Shown: in pieces, positions 1-9,294 of the stretch
Layout: each line of letters starts with the position of its first letter
How positions within the stretch are numbered: the first letter of the stretch is position 1
Origin: Anaerovibrio lipolyticus LB2005
Lineage (GTDB): Bacteria > Bacillota > Negativicutes > Selenomonadales > Selenomonadaceae
DNA length: 64,000 bases
Assembly (NCBI RefSeq): GCF_000621545.1
Contig: NZ_JHYA01000004.1
Location: 1 to 64,000 of the forward strand
Reading direction: 5' to 3'
The notes under the pieces: generated by a model
Seen by the model: the letters and a program-made list of their open reading frames with translations, nothing else
What the model was told of the DNA's origin: nothing
The model's database searches: none
Made by a program: the position numbers and the translations under genes

Positions 1-147
1 CATCTGAAGGGCAGGTTGCCTACGCGTTACTCACCCGTTTGCCACTAGGCTAGGAAGAGCAAGCTCCTCTTCGCCCCGTTCGACTTGCATGTGTTAAGCA
101 CGCCGCCAGCGTTCGTCCTGAGCCAGGATCAAACTCTCCAAAAAATT
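1..147 (-). rRNA. rrs: 16S ribosomal RNA, 5' end only (gene runs off the left edge)
   Basis: Read on the minus strand, this stretch carries the universal 16S start AGAGTTTGATCCTGGCTCAG followed by the conserved GACGAACGCTGGCGGCGTGC segment and the V1 helix. It continues to GTGAGTAACGCGTAGG at the left edge. Only about the first 140 nt of the gene are present. The exact 5' end (about 145-150) is estimated from the usual distance to the AGAGTTTGAT motif. Confidence 0.97.
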
Positions 148-240
148 ATTTTGAAGAACCTGAATGGCTCTTAAAGTTTCTAGAATTACCTTTTAATAAA
201 GGAATTTCATAGTTTTGCACAAACTATTATGTATGTTTAC

Positions 241-320
241 TGTTTATATAAACAGTACCATCATCTGGCTTGAATCATGTGTGCATGATTCTTGTTGCAT
301 TGTTTAGTTTTCAAAGAACA
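241..320 (-). promoter_or_regulatory. rRNA leader: boxA-like antitermination element and palindrome
   Basis: On the minus strand, 301-320 reads TGTTCTTTGAAAACTAAACA. This resembles the TGTTCTTTGAAAACT element seen in Firmicute rRNA leaders and spacers, which belongs to the antitermination/processing region. Downstream at 241-254 is a perfect 14-bp palindrome, TGTTTATATAAACA, likely part of the leader structure that is processed by RNase III. Apart from these and the promoter at 364-392, I see nothing else in the gene-free stretch 148-571. Confidence 0.6.
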
Positions 321-363
321 CTCTGCTTCCTCAGAAGCATTTGCTTCGTGAGTCAGCTTCTAT

Positions 364-392
364 ATAATATCTCAAAGAAGCTATTATGTCAA
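364..392 (-). promoter_or_regulatory. rRNA operon promoter (sigma-A type)
   Basis: On the minus strand a perfect -35 box TTGACA (387-392) is followed after 17 nt by the -10 box TATTAT (364-369). Transcription would start near 357, giving a leader of about 210 nt before the 16S gene. Perfect -35 boxes with optimal spacing are typical of rRNA promoters. Confidence 0.85.
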
Positions 393-511
393 GCATCTTT
401 TTGAATTATTTTTGTTGTCAAATTTCATACTAAAATGAATTGCAGTGACAACGTTGATAATATTACTACCATTTCAAGATATTGTCAATATAAAATATTA
501 ATTTTTCGTTT

Positions 512-552
512 TATTTAATAAAATTAGGACACCGATTTAAAACCGATGTCCT
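512..552 (-). terminator. Intrinsic terminator downstream of alr
   Basis: As minus-strand RNA the arms at 526-538 and 540-552 pair along 13 positions, using two G-U wobbles, and are followed by an AATTTTATT tail. On the plus strand the same wobbles become C-A mismatches. The hairpin is therefore directional and serves the leftward alr transcript. Confidence 0.7.
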
Positions 553-571
553 TGATTTTTACAATATCATT

Positions 572-1681
572 CTATCCCTTATATACTCTTGGCACTCTAG
601 GACTAAGCATACATGGAAGCTCGTAATTAATGGTTCCCAGCCAACTAGCTACTTCGTCCATGGTAAGGTCATCAGAGCCATACAATACAACTGTATCCCC
701 TTCCTTTATACCCTTTATTTCCGTTAAATCTACCATACACTGGTCCATGCAAATTCGCCCTGCTATCGGAGCCCTCTTGCCCTTATACTCCACTTCTGCC
801 TTACCACTGAGCATTCTGGTATATCCATCGGCATACCCAACTGGCAATGTTCCAATTAAGCTTTTGCGTTCAGCTGTCCAGGTACAGCCATAGCTTACAG
901 AATCACCCGCTTCCAGTTCCTTCAAAAAAGCCACCTTGGCACACAGTTTCATCAATGGCTTTAATTCAATACTTCTATTTACTTCCTCAGAGGGCCATAG
1001 ACCATATAAAATAATTCCGGCACGAACCATATCAAAATGGGTTTCCGGCATCTCTAAAATGGCTGCAGAATTAGCAATATGCTTTAATTCGATATTAATT
1101 CCTGCTGCTTCTACCTGATCAATAGCCCTTTTAAAGCTATCAAGCTGCTTATAGGAATAGGTTTTGTCTTCATTGTCTGCCAAAGCAAAATGGGAGAACA
1201 TTCCCTCCAGCTTTATACCTGGCAACGCTGCTATTTTTTTTGCCATTTCCCCTGCATCCTCTGGCTTAATTCCAATACGGTGCATCCCAGTATCAATTTT
1301 TAAATGTATCTTGGCTGTTTTGTTTCGTAATACGGCTTGTTCCGATATTGCTTTAGCCTGTTCATATTCAAAAACGGCCTGGGTTATATCGTAATCTACC
1401 AACATACCAGATGTATCCATAGGAGATGCCCCCAGAATAATGATTGGCGTAGTAAATCCTGCTTTACGCAAAGCAATAGCTTCGCTTAGAACTGCCACTG
1501 CCAAATAGGAGGCTCCCATCTCCACACATTTTCTCGCTATTGCCAACGCCCCATGACCATAAGCATCAGCCTTCACTACAGCACACCATTTAGTATTACC
1601 ATTAATACAAGTTTTTATATTCTTTATATTGGACTCCAGAGCATTTAAATCTATTTCAGCCCATACTGCTCTCATTGGCAT
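572..1681 (-). CDS. alr: Alanine racemase
   Basis: This is a pyridoxal-phosphate enzyme that interconverts L- and D-alanine in the cytoplasm and supplies D-Ala for peptidoglycan. The 369-aa length is normal for the family. The PLP-binding lysine lies in VVKADAYGHGA (Lys37), and the second catalytic base tyrosine lies in SVSYGCTW near residue 265. The start is supported by a GAGGGGG ribosome binding site at 1689-1695. It lies downstream of serS on the same strand. An intrinsic terminator sits directly before its Shine-Dalgarno sequence, so expression probably depends on readthrough or on a promoter inside serS. Confidence 0.97.
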   Translation of the reverse strand: MPMRAVWAEIDLNALESNIKNIKTCINGNTKWCAVVKADAYGHGALAIARKCVEMGASYLAVAVLSEAIALRKAGFTTPIIILGASPMDTSGMLVDYDITQAVFEYEQAKAISEQAVLRNKTAKIHLKIDTGMHRIGIKPEDAGEMAKKIAALPGIKLEGMFSHFALADNEDKTYSYKQLDSFKRAIDQVEAAGINIELKHIANSAAILEMPETHFDMVRAGIILYGLWPSEEVNRSIELKPLMKLCAKVAFLKELEAGDSVSYGCTWTAERKSLIGTLPVGYADGYTRMLSGKAEVEYKGKRAPIAGRICMDQCMVDLTEIKGIKEGDTVVLYGSDDLTMDEVASWLGTINYELPCMLSPRVPRVYKG

Positions 1682-1695
1682 GTATTATCCCCCTC

Positions 1696-1730
1696 AAAAA
1701 AATATAGCCCACCAACAAGGGTAGGCTATA
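1696..1730 (-). terminator. Terminator between serS and alr, abutting the alr ribosome binding site
   Basis: On the minus strand the arms at 1720-1730 and 1703-1713 form a stem (GGCTATA/TATAGCC plus ACC/GGT around one mismatch). It is followed by seven T residues (1702-1696). The T tract runs straight into the alr Shine-Dalgarno sequence at 1689-1695. No room remains for an alr promoter between hairpin and gene. Confidence 0.8.
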
Positions 1731-1744
1731 TAGTGATGAAAAAA

Positions 1745-3028
1745 TTACAGTTCTTCCTTTTTGATAACCTCTACGCCACCCATATAAGGAATCAATGCCT
1801 TTGGAATACGGATAGAACCATCCTCATTCTGATAATTCTCCAAAATAGCTGCAAAGGTACGTCCCACTGCAAGGCCGGAGCCATTCAGAGTATGGACAAA
1901 CTCTGGCTTACTCTTGGCATCGCGACGGAACTTAATATTGGCACGACGGGCCTGGAAATCAAGACAATTGGAGCATGAAGATATTTCACGATAACAATTC
2001 TGAGCAGGCATCCAAACCTCCAAGTCGTAGGTCTTGGCAGAGGTAAAGCCCATATCACCAGTGCAAAGGAGAACAACATGATATGGAAGCTCAAGAATGC
2101 GCAATACATCCTCAGCATCATCAGTCATCTTCTCCAACTCATCCCAAGAGTCCTCTGGCTTACAGAACTTAATAAGCTCAACCTTGTTGAACTGATGCTG
2201 TCTGATAAGACCACGGGTATCACGTCCGGCACTGCCAGCCTCGGCTCTATAGCAAGCGGTATATGCACAATACTTCTCAGTAAGGGTGGAACCATCAAGG
2301 ATTTCCTCGCGATGATAGTTGGTAGTTGGAACCTCTGCAGTTGGAACCATGTAATAGTCCAGCCCCTCCAGCTTAAACATATCCTCGGCAAACTTAGGAA
2401 GCTGACCAGTACCAATCATGCTATCTGTGTTTACAATGCATGGAGCCAGCATCTCCTTATAACCATGTTTGGTGGCATGCAGGTCCATCATAAAGTTTAT
2501 AAGAGCGCGCTCCAAGCGGGCACCCAATCCCTTATAGAAGGTAAAACGAGCACCTGTAACCTTCGCGGCACGTTCAGCATCAATAATATCCAGATCAGCA
2601 CCCAAATCCCAGTGAGCCTTTGGTTCAAAATCAAACTTAGTAGGCTCCATGAATTTTCTTACTTCAGGGTTATCGGTATCGTCAACACCATAAGGAACAT
2701 CATCCTTTGGCATATTAGGAATATGCAGCATAATATCCTTAAGGCTTTCCTCCACAGTTTTCAACTGGGCATCCAGCTTGGAGATTTCTTCACCAACAGA
2801 CTGCATTTCTGCTACTATGGAATCTGTATTTTCTCCTGCCTTCTTCATGGCACCAATCTGCTTGGATACAGTGTTACGCTTTGCCTTAAGGGTTTCTACC
2901 TCAGCCAGGATCTCACGACGGGTCTTCTCCAGGTCAGTGAATCCATCCAAAGACAAACTATTATTTCTCTTTTTCAGCATCTCCTTAACAGCTTCCAGAT
3001 TCTCTCTGACAAATTTGATATCTAACAC
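1745..3028 (-). CDS. serS: Seryl-tRNA synthetase
   Basis: This class II aminoacyl-tRNA synthetase charges tRNA-Ser. Its N-terminal part (roughly residues 25-105) has the heptad pattern of the long tRNA-binding coiled coil. Class II motif 2 is visible in [20 protein letters not shown], and motif 3 is in the [17 protein letters not shown] segment near the C terminus. I place the start at a GTG at 3026-3028 (product begins [10 protein letters not shown]). A GGAGGT site (3036-3041) lies 7 nt upstream of it, whereas the longer frame starting at 3052 has no such site. The length is 427 aa, normal for SerS. It has its own promoter at 3098-3126. Confidence 0.97.
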   Translation of the reverse strand: MLDIKFVRENLEAVKEMLKKRNNSLSLDGFTDLEKTRREILAEVETLKAKRNTVSKQIGAMKKAGENTDSIVAEMQSVGEEISKLDAQLKTVEESLKDIMLHIPNMPKDDVPYGVDDTDNPEVRKFMEPTKFDFEPKAHWDLGADLDIIDAERAAKVTGARFTFYKGLGARLERALINFMMDLHATKHGYKEMLAPCIVNTDSMIGTGQLPKFAEDMFKLEGLDYYMVPTAEVPTTNYHREEILDGSTLTEKYCAYTACYRAEAGSAGRDTRGLIRQHQFNKVELIKFCKPEDSWDELEKMTDDAEDVLRILELPYHVVLLCTGDMGFTSAKTYDLEVWMPAQNCYREISSCSNCLDFQARRANIKFRRDAKSKPEFVHTLNGSGLAVGRTFAAILENYQNEDGSIRIPKALIPYMGGVEVIKKEEL

Positions 3029-3062
3029 CTTAATGACCTCCATTATATCCAAAATATGTATA

Positions 3063-3126
3063 GGGAGCGAACTCCCATGATTTATCTCATCTTATTAATT
3101 CTACTATAAATTAAATGCTTTGTAAA
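3063..3126 (-). promoter_or_regulatory. serS promoter and short leader hairpin
   Basis: On the minus strand TTTACA (3121-3126) and TAGAAT (3098-3103) are separated by 17 nt. The resulting leader of about 60 nt contains a 5-bp hairpin with a TTCG loop (3063-3076). No T-box specifier structure is visible in this short leader. Confidence 0.65.
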
Positions 3127-3132
3127 AGAAGT

Positions 3133-3750
3133 TTAAATTCTTATTTCAAAATGTTTATGTGTATCATCATCCTTGTCATTGGCAGATGATTTAGCTGCAT
3201 TTGCACTATGGGATTCTCTCTGGCTAAACTCAGCTTTATCTTTTTCTTTATTAGCTTCCTTAATATTTGTTGGCGTCACAGGTTCATGTTCTTTCTTCTT
3301 CAAATAGTTAAGCACGGTAAAACCAATAAATGCCGTCACAAATACCAACACAAAGGGCCATATACTTATCCCACCAAAGCTGGAATTATTGTTTATATGC
3401 AAGGCATCGTTGCCGGGATCCTTAGTTTCTGTTTGGAGGATCTTATCTGAGGGCATATCGCCTGTAAGTACAGCTTGAGGCTCCGGAAGCTGATCCCTTT
3501 CCTTTGTATTCACTTCCTTTTGCACCTTACCGTCTCCAGAAGTATTGGTATTATGTTGTTGATTTTGGTTCTGATTTTTATTGGTCTTGTCCTCGGGAGA
3601 GGAAATATTGATATGAATCCCAAAATCCTTGCCAGGTGCTTCCGCTCCTGTATTTGAATCATTATTATGCCCTACATCGCCACTGTCCTGTCCCTTAGGA
3701 GAAACTGGTGGTGTAGGTGGTGTTGGTGCAGTAGGTACTTTGATGGCCAT
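3133..3750 (-). CDS. Hypothetical proline-rich single-pass membrane protein
   Basis: The product is not recognised. The 205-aa protein begins with a repetitive proline/threonine stretch (PTAPTPPTPPVSP). A long, low-complexity polar region rich in Asn, Gln, Asp and Lys follows. One hydrophobic segment, about 20 residues near residue 125-145 (WPFVLVFVTAFIGFTVL), is followed by a Lys-rich stretch. The C-terminal tail of about 60 residues is charged and ends in KHFEIRI. The pattern suggests an N-terminal region outside or low-complexity linker, one membrane anchor and a cytoplasmic tail. The start at 3750 is chosen because AAAGGA lies 6 nt upstream. It sits between a 101-aa membrane protein gene and serS, on the same strand. 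Confidence 0.75.
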   Translation of the reverse strand: MAIKVPTAPTPPTPPVSPKGQDSGDVGHNNDSNTGAEAPGKDFGIHINISSPEDKTNKNQNQNQQHNTNTSGDGKVQKEVNTKERDQLPEPQAVLTGDMPSDKILQTETKDPGNDALHINNNSSFGGISIWPFVLVFVTAFIGFTVLNYLKKKEHEPVTPTNIKEANKEKDKAEFSQRESHSANAAKSSANDKDDDTHKHFEIRI

Positions 3751-3776
3751 AACCGATCCTTTCAACTGAAACCGTC

Positions 3777-3817
3777 AAAAATAAGAAAAGGCCTTTGACT
3801 ATACCATCAAGGGCCTT
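3777..3817 (-). terminator. Intrinsic terminator after the 101-aa membrane protein gene
   Basis: The arms AAGGCCTTTGA (3788-3798) and TCAAGGGCCTT (3807-3817) pair. On the minus strand they are followed by the T-rich tail CTTATTTTT (3785-3777). Confidence 0.8.
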
Positions 3818-3823
3818 CCATAA

Positions 3824-4129
3824 TTATTTCACCTGTTCAGGATGACAACGCTTGCAAGGAGTATAGCCTTCAGCCTTTGCCTGCTTGTTGTTTTCCTCAG
3901 CTGTCTTTCCTTCATCAAAGATTATTGGCTGTAAAATTGTCTTTACCTTTGGGCAGCCTGGACGATGGTATACGCCGGTATAAGACTCTGCCACTCTTTC
4001 AATCTCAACCGTAGAAATGTTATTAAAATCATTTTCCAGGGAATCTGAATAAAGCTTATATCCCCCAATCAATAAAAGTACAATAATAACAAGTGCAATG
4101 CCTAATTTTGTGTATGCCTTTTTATCCAT
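3824..4129 (-). CDS. Membrane-anchored protein with a small Cys/His motif (Ada-like metal site)
   Basis: This 101-aa protein has an N-terminal membrane segment (about residues 8-26, LGIALVIIVLLLIGGYKLY) and a compact C-terminal domain. The domain contains YHRPGCP and GYTPCKRCHP. The spacing and the closing PCxxC pattern resemble the small Cys-containing metal-binding domain related to the N terminus of Ada, which is also found on secreted nucleases. Here it would be exposed outside the cytoplasmic membrane. The function is unknown. AGGAGG lies upstream of the ATG, and a terminator follows the gene. Confidence 0.75.
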   Translation of the reverse strand: MDKKAYTKLGIALVIIVLLLIGGYKLYSDSLENDFNNISTVEIERVAESYTGVYHRPGCPKVKTILQPIIFDEGKTAEENNKQAKAEGYTPCKRCHPEQVK

Positions 4130-4215
4130 TTGGATTCCTCCTAATATATGCTTCCTTGATTATACCACTATCAACCCATTAAGTATATATCTATTAGGAT
4201 TCATATTAAAGAAAT

Positions 4216-4240
4216 ACCCCTGCCCAAGGGAGGCAGGGGT
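4216..4240 (-). terminator. Intrinsic terminator of the glp operon
   Basis: A perfect 9-bp stem ACCCCTGCC/GGCAGGGGT (4216-4224 and 4232-4240) with a 7-nt loop lies just past glpF. The minus-strand tail TATTTCTTT is moderately U-rich. Confidence 0.8.
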
Positions 4241-4276
4241 AAAACTTTTTAGATAATTTTTCCTGTTATCGGATTA

Positions 4277-5005
4277 TCAGATGATACCGAGAGCGCTGGA
4301 TACTACATAGGCAGCAACACCACCGCAGAGTGGAGCAACTACTGGAACCCAAGCATAACCCCAGTTACTGTCACCCTTGTCAGGGATTGGAAGAATTGCA
4401 TGAGCAATTCTTGGACCAAGGTCACGAGCAGCGTTCATTGCATAACCAGTGCAGCCGCCAAGGGAAAGACCAAGAGCCCAGATCAAGCAACCTACGAGAT
4501 AAGGGCCAAAGCCAGGAGCAAGGCCGATGGAGCCCTGAACACCCTTGGAGAAGATGCACCAAATACCGAACATCAGGAAGAAGGTAGCGATAAACTCGCC
4601 GAGGAAACCAGTCATCTGGTTACCGCAAGCATTTGCAGTAGAGAATACACCAAGCTTGCTGCCTTCAGTCTCTGCCCAATGTGGGAGATATGCCAGGTAA
4701 ACAATGATTGCACCGAGGATACCACCGAGAATCTGAACGATGGAAGTAGCAGCGAACTGATCCCAAGTGTAAACACCAGCCAAAGTCTTAGCGATAGTAA
4801 CGGAAGGGTTGATATCTGCCTGAGGAGCACCGAGAGCAACGGAAGTGTAAACACCCATTACTACTGCGAAACACCATCCAGTAGTTGTGCAGATCCAGCC
4901 GCCACCGCGACCATAGCACTTGGCCAAAGTCATGTTTGCATTAACACCGCAACCAAATACCATCAGTACCATAGTACCGACGAACTCGCCTAACAAATTA
5001 TCCAT
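4277..5005 (-). CDS. glpF: Glycerol uptake facilitator (aquaglyceroporin)
   Basis: This MIP-family channel lets glycerol diffuse across the cytoplasmic membrane. The 242-aa protein has the six-helix pattern with two pore half-helices. The first signature is NPS at residues 66-68, instead of the usual NPA. The second is MNAARDLGPR at about 190-199. The Arg and Asp of the second motif match the glycerol-conducting subgroup. It is the last gene of the glpABCKF operon, so uptake is co-expressed with phosphorylation and oxidation. A GAGGGATG ribosome binding site precedes the ATG. Confidence 0.95.
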   Translation of the reverse strand: MDNLLGEFVGTMVLMVFGCGVNANMTLAKCYGRGGGWICTTTGWCFAVVMGVYTSVALGAPQADINPSVTIAKTLAGVYTWDQFAATSIVQILGGILGAIIVYLAYLPHWAETEGSKLGVFSTANACGNQMTGFLGEFIATFFLMFGIWCIFSKGVQGSIGLAPGFGPYLVGCLIWALGLSLGGCTGYAMNAARDLGPRIAHAILPIPDKGDSNWGYAWVPVVAPLCGGVAAYVVSSALGII

Positions 5006-5057
5006 TTTTACATCCCTCTTTCATTAAAATAAATATGAATGAATACTATAATCCATA

Positions 5058-5092
5058 TCTGACACCGGCACCCCTTACGAGCCGGTGCCAGA
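5058..5092 (-). other. Intercistronic stem-loop between glpK and glpF
   Basis: Minus-strand RNA forms a 12-bp stem (arms 5081-5092 and 5058-5069, one G-U) with an 11-nt loop. No U tract follows, so it is more likely an mRNA-stabilising or processing element than a terminator. Confidence 0.65.
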
Positions 5093-5142
5093 TAATGAAT
5101 CCACACTTAATCAGCAATTAAGCTGATACTTTGGAGTAAATA

Positions 5143-6757
<1,615 letters not shown>

Positions 6758-6812
6758 GATTATTATCTCCCTAAATAATAACTGCCCAAATCTTTTCACC
6801 AAATTTAGTGAC

Positions 6813-8033
6813 TTACTGCTCGTAAGCCTTTGCCAGTACCTGAATTGGGTGAGTTGTCTTGGCATTTGTGCCATGCTTGATCTGCTCACGGCAAGTACCG
6901 CAATCGCAGACAACCTTATGAGCACCACTTGCATTAATCTTGTCAAACAGCTCAGAACCAATCTTCATGGAAGTCTCATAGTTTTCCTTATGGAAACCAT
7001 AAGAACCGGACATACCGCAGCAGCCTGCATCAGCACTGTCGATATTTACTCCAATCTCCTTTAAGAGATCAACAGCTGGCATGCCCATACCCTGCGCACG
7101 CAGATGACATGGTGCATGATAGATGAACTTCTTGTCAGAAGAAACATGAACCTTCTTCAGCTCACCCTTCTCAGCAAGAATAGTAAGGAACTCGAATGCA
7201 TCGTAAACGTTCTTTGCAGCCTGAGCCATTTCCTCCTGAGCAAAGAGCTCAGTGTACTCAGCCTTCAGCATCAAGGAGCAGGAAGTGCAGCATGCAATTA
7301 CTGGAATATTCTTTGCAGCATACTCATTGATAATTGCAACATTATTGTCTGCATGGCTTCTTGCTTCATCCAGATAACCGCCTACAACCAATGGGGAACC
7401 ACAGCACTTGAAGCGGTCATCCATCAATACCTTGTAGCCGTTAGCATTCATAACCTTAACGAAAGCAACGCCAACCTCTGGATCATTTACATCGATAAAG
7501 CAGCCAGGGAAGAACAGAACTTCCTTGGTAAGACCCTCAGGCTGCTTGATTTCTTTGTACAGCTCGCGGAAATACTTGGTAGCAAATCTTGGAGACTTAC
7601 GCTGAGGTGCAATACCCATGGCACCCATCATGCCCATAGCTTCACCAATGGACATACCGATGTTTGCACAGGTTCTACCAAATGGAATGCTCTTAAGCAT
7701 ATCAGCCATCTGGAAGTTATGGCTCAGCATCTGGTCAGCCTGAGTATGCTTCTCAGGATGAGCCTTGTAATACTTAGCACGCTCCAGCATGTTAAGAGTT
7801 GCAACAGATACGCCGTTAGGGCAAGTAATGTCGCAGTTCTTACAGTTGGAACATAACTTTAAAGAATCCTCATAATCGCTCTCATCAGAGAAGTGCATAC
7901 GGTTATGAGCAGGACCTACGAGTTTTGGTCCTCTATAGTCTGGATTAGCCTTGGTAACTGGGCACACTGCAATACAAGATGTGCAGGCAATACAATTATC
8001 GGCTGAATCTCTTGCTCTTTCTTCTAACTCCAT
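6813..8033 (-). CDS. glpC: Anaerobic glycerol-3-phosphate dehydrogenase, Fe-S membrane-anchor subunit C
   Basis: GlpC ties the GlpAB dehydrogenase to the membrane and passes its electrons to the quinone pool. Two ferredoxin-type clusters are visible at the N terminus (CIACTSCIAVCP from residue 14, and CSNCKNCDITCP about residue 60). Two CCG-type repeats follow (FFPGCF...CCGSPL, and YHAPCHLR...CCGMSGSYG). The 406-aa length fits GlpC. The ribosome binding site is AAAGGGG. It follows glpB closely, with a gap of about 20 nt. Confidence 0.96.
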   Translation of the reverse strand: MELEERARDSADNCIACTSCIAVCPVTKANPDYRGPKLVGPAHNRMHFSDESDYEDSLKLCSNCKNCDITCPNGVSVATLNMLERAKYYKAHPEKHTQADQMLSHNFQMADMLKSIPFGRTCANIGMSIGEAMGMMGAMGIAPQRKSPRFATKYFRELYKEIKQPEGLTKEVLFFPGCFIDVNDPEVGVAFVKVMNANGYKVLMDDRFKCCGSPLVVGGYLDEARSHADNNVAIINEYAAKNIPVIACCTSCSLMLKAEYTELFAQEEMAQAAKNVYDAFEFLTILAEKGELKKVHVSSDKKFIYHAPCHLRAQGMGMPAVDLLKEIGVNIDSADAGCCGMSGSYGFHKENYETSMKIGSELFDKINASGAHKVVCDCGTCREQIKHGTNAKTTHPIQVLAKAYEQ

Positions 8034-8052
8034 AATATAATACCCCTTTCAA

Positions 8053-9294
8053 TCAAGCCTTGGCTGCCTTATAAGCAGAAGCTAAAGCCACACCATTGCC
8101 GGAATGCTCAAAGCAGAAATCATAGCCACTGAGGTTACGGCCTGCAACATAAACGTTCTCGAGAACTACATTGCCGGACTCATTAACACCGCGGAGAGTT
8201 GCATCTACTCTTACGCCAGTCTTTGCGAAGGTCTGCTTCTTGTCGGAGAAGAGCTGCTTGTTAACCCAACGCTCCTCGACGCAGTCGCACTCAACAGGAA
8301 GACCGAATACAACTTCCTTAGCCTCACCAAAATCACGCATGGTGATACCACCGCTGTAGAAACCACCGGTAGCAACAATGAACTTGTCAGCATTGTAAGT
8401 CTGGAGACGAACCTCGCCACCAGCCTTAACAGCTACAGCCTTGCTGCCTTCGATAACAGCTTCTTCAGCCTTGGCATTCTCAATAACAGTGATACCCTTC
8501 TTCTTTAATGCACTCAGGAGTACATCACGGAGACGGAGACCATTTACAGAAGGTGGCATTGCAGTAGTCTCAACTACTGGGCAGCCTAACTCTGCAACAA
8601 TTTTCTTATAAACTACATTGCCCTTCAGACCGAGAATCTGAGGAACAAGAATTACCTTGCCAGCGCCAGCGTTGCCCTTAACCTGGGAAACGAAATCAGC
8701 ATAACCAGCTTCAGTATCCATCCAAGAAGCAACGTCCTTGGTGGTTAAGTCACGAGCACCCTGATAATGAGGATCTACAGTAACAACAGTGTACTTCTTG
8801 TCATTACCAAGCTCCTTTGCAAGGTTCTCTGCAACCATGTCTACATAATAATCCTTCAAGCCCTTAATGCCTACGAGAACGATCTCGGAAGCCTCAAAGC
8901 ACTTGGAGCCCTGCATGGACTCTGGAACCAGGCAGGATGGCTTTAAAGTACCCACACCAGTAACAAGCCACTGCTGCTCATTGAGGGAACCTACATAAGG
9001 AAAGCCCTCAGCTGCAACCACATCCTGGAAGAACTTTACGGACTCTTCCAAAGCCTGGGTGCCAATCTTTTTATATGGATGCTCATCAGCAACTGCGCTA
9101 ACAGCCTGAGCAGGGTTAGCTACAGCCTTGCCGGAGTCATCATAACCTAATACGTCGATAACGCCACTGTTAAGAGGGAAAGTACCCGCACCATAGGACA
9201 GCAGTGTTACCTTTTTGCCCTGGTCTGCGCTAACAAGAGCGGACATCAGGCCAGCAAAACCATTACCGATAACAACTACATCTGACTTGCTCAT
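8053..9294 (-). CDS. glpB: Anaerobic glycerol-3-phosphate dehydrogenase subunit B
   Basis: This flavoprotein subunit (413 aa) of the anaerobic G3P dehydrogenase has an N-terminal dinucleotide-binding fold (VVVIGNGFAGLMSALV, residues 6-21). A C-terminal segment ends in the typical GYDFCFEHSGNGVALA. It functions as a complex with GlpA and GlpC. Its ATG overlaps the glpA stop by one base (TAATG), so translation is probably coupled. The ribosome binding site is GGGGG inside the end of glpA. Confidence 0.95.
   Translation of the reverse strand: MSKSDVVVIGNGFAGLMSALVSADQGKKVTLLSYGAGTFPLNSGVIDVLGYDDSGKAVANPAQAVSAVADEHPYKKIGTQALEESVKFFQDVVAAEGFPYVGSLNEQQWLVTGVGTLKPSCLVPESMQGSKCFEASEIVLVGIKGLKDYYVDMVAENLAKELGNDKKYTVVTVDPHYQGARDLTTKDVASWMDTEAGYADFVSQVKGNAGAGKVILVPQILGLKGNVVYKKIVAELGCPVVETTAMPPSVNGLRLRDVLLSALKKKGITVIENAKAEEAVIEGSKAVAVKAGGEVRLQTYNADKFIVATGGFYSGGITMRDFGEAKEVVFGLPVECDCVEERWVNKQLFSDKKQTFAKTGVRVDATLRGVNESGNVVLENVYVAGRNLSGYDFCFEHSGNGVALASAYKAAKA

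Noticed and set aside
2078-3025. A 315-codon open frame on the plus strand opposite serS
   Set aside because: It is an antisense shadow of serS. Its translation has no recognisable domain and no ribosome binding site, while the minus frame is a full seryl-tRNA synthetase.
3029-3100. T-box leader upstream of serS
   Set aside because: The leader is only about 60 nt with a 5-bp hairpin. There is no specifier loop and no T-box sequence.
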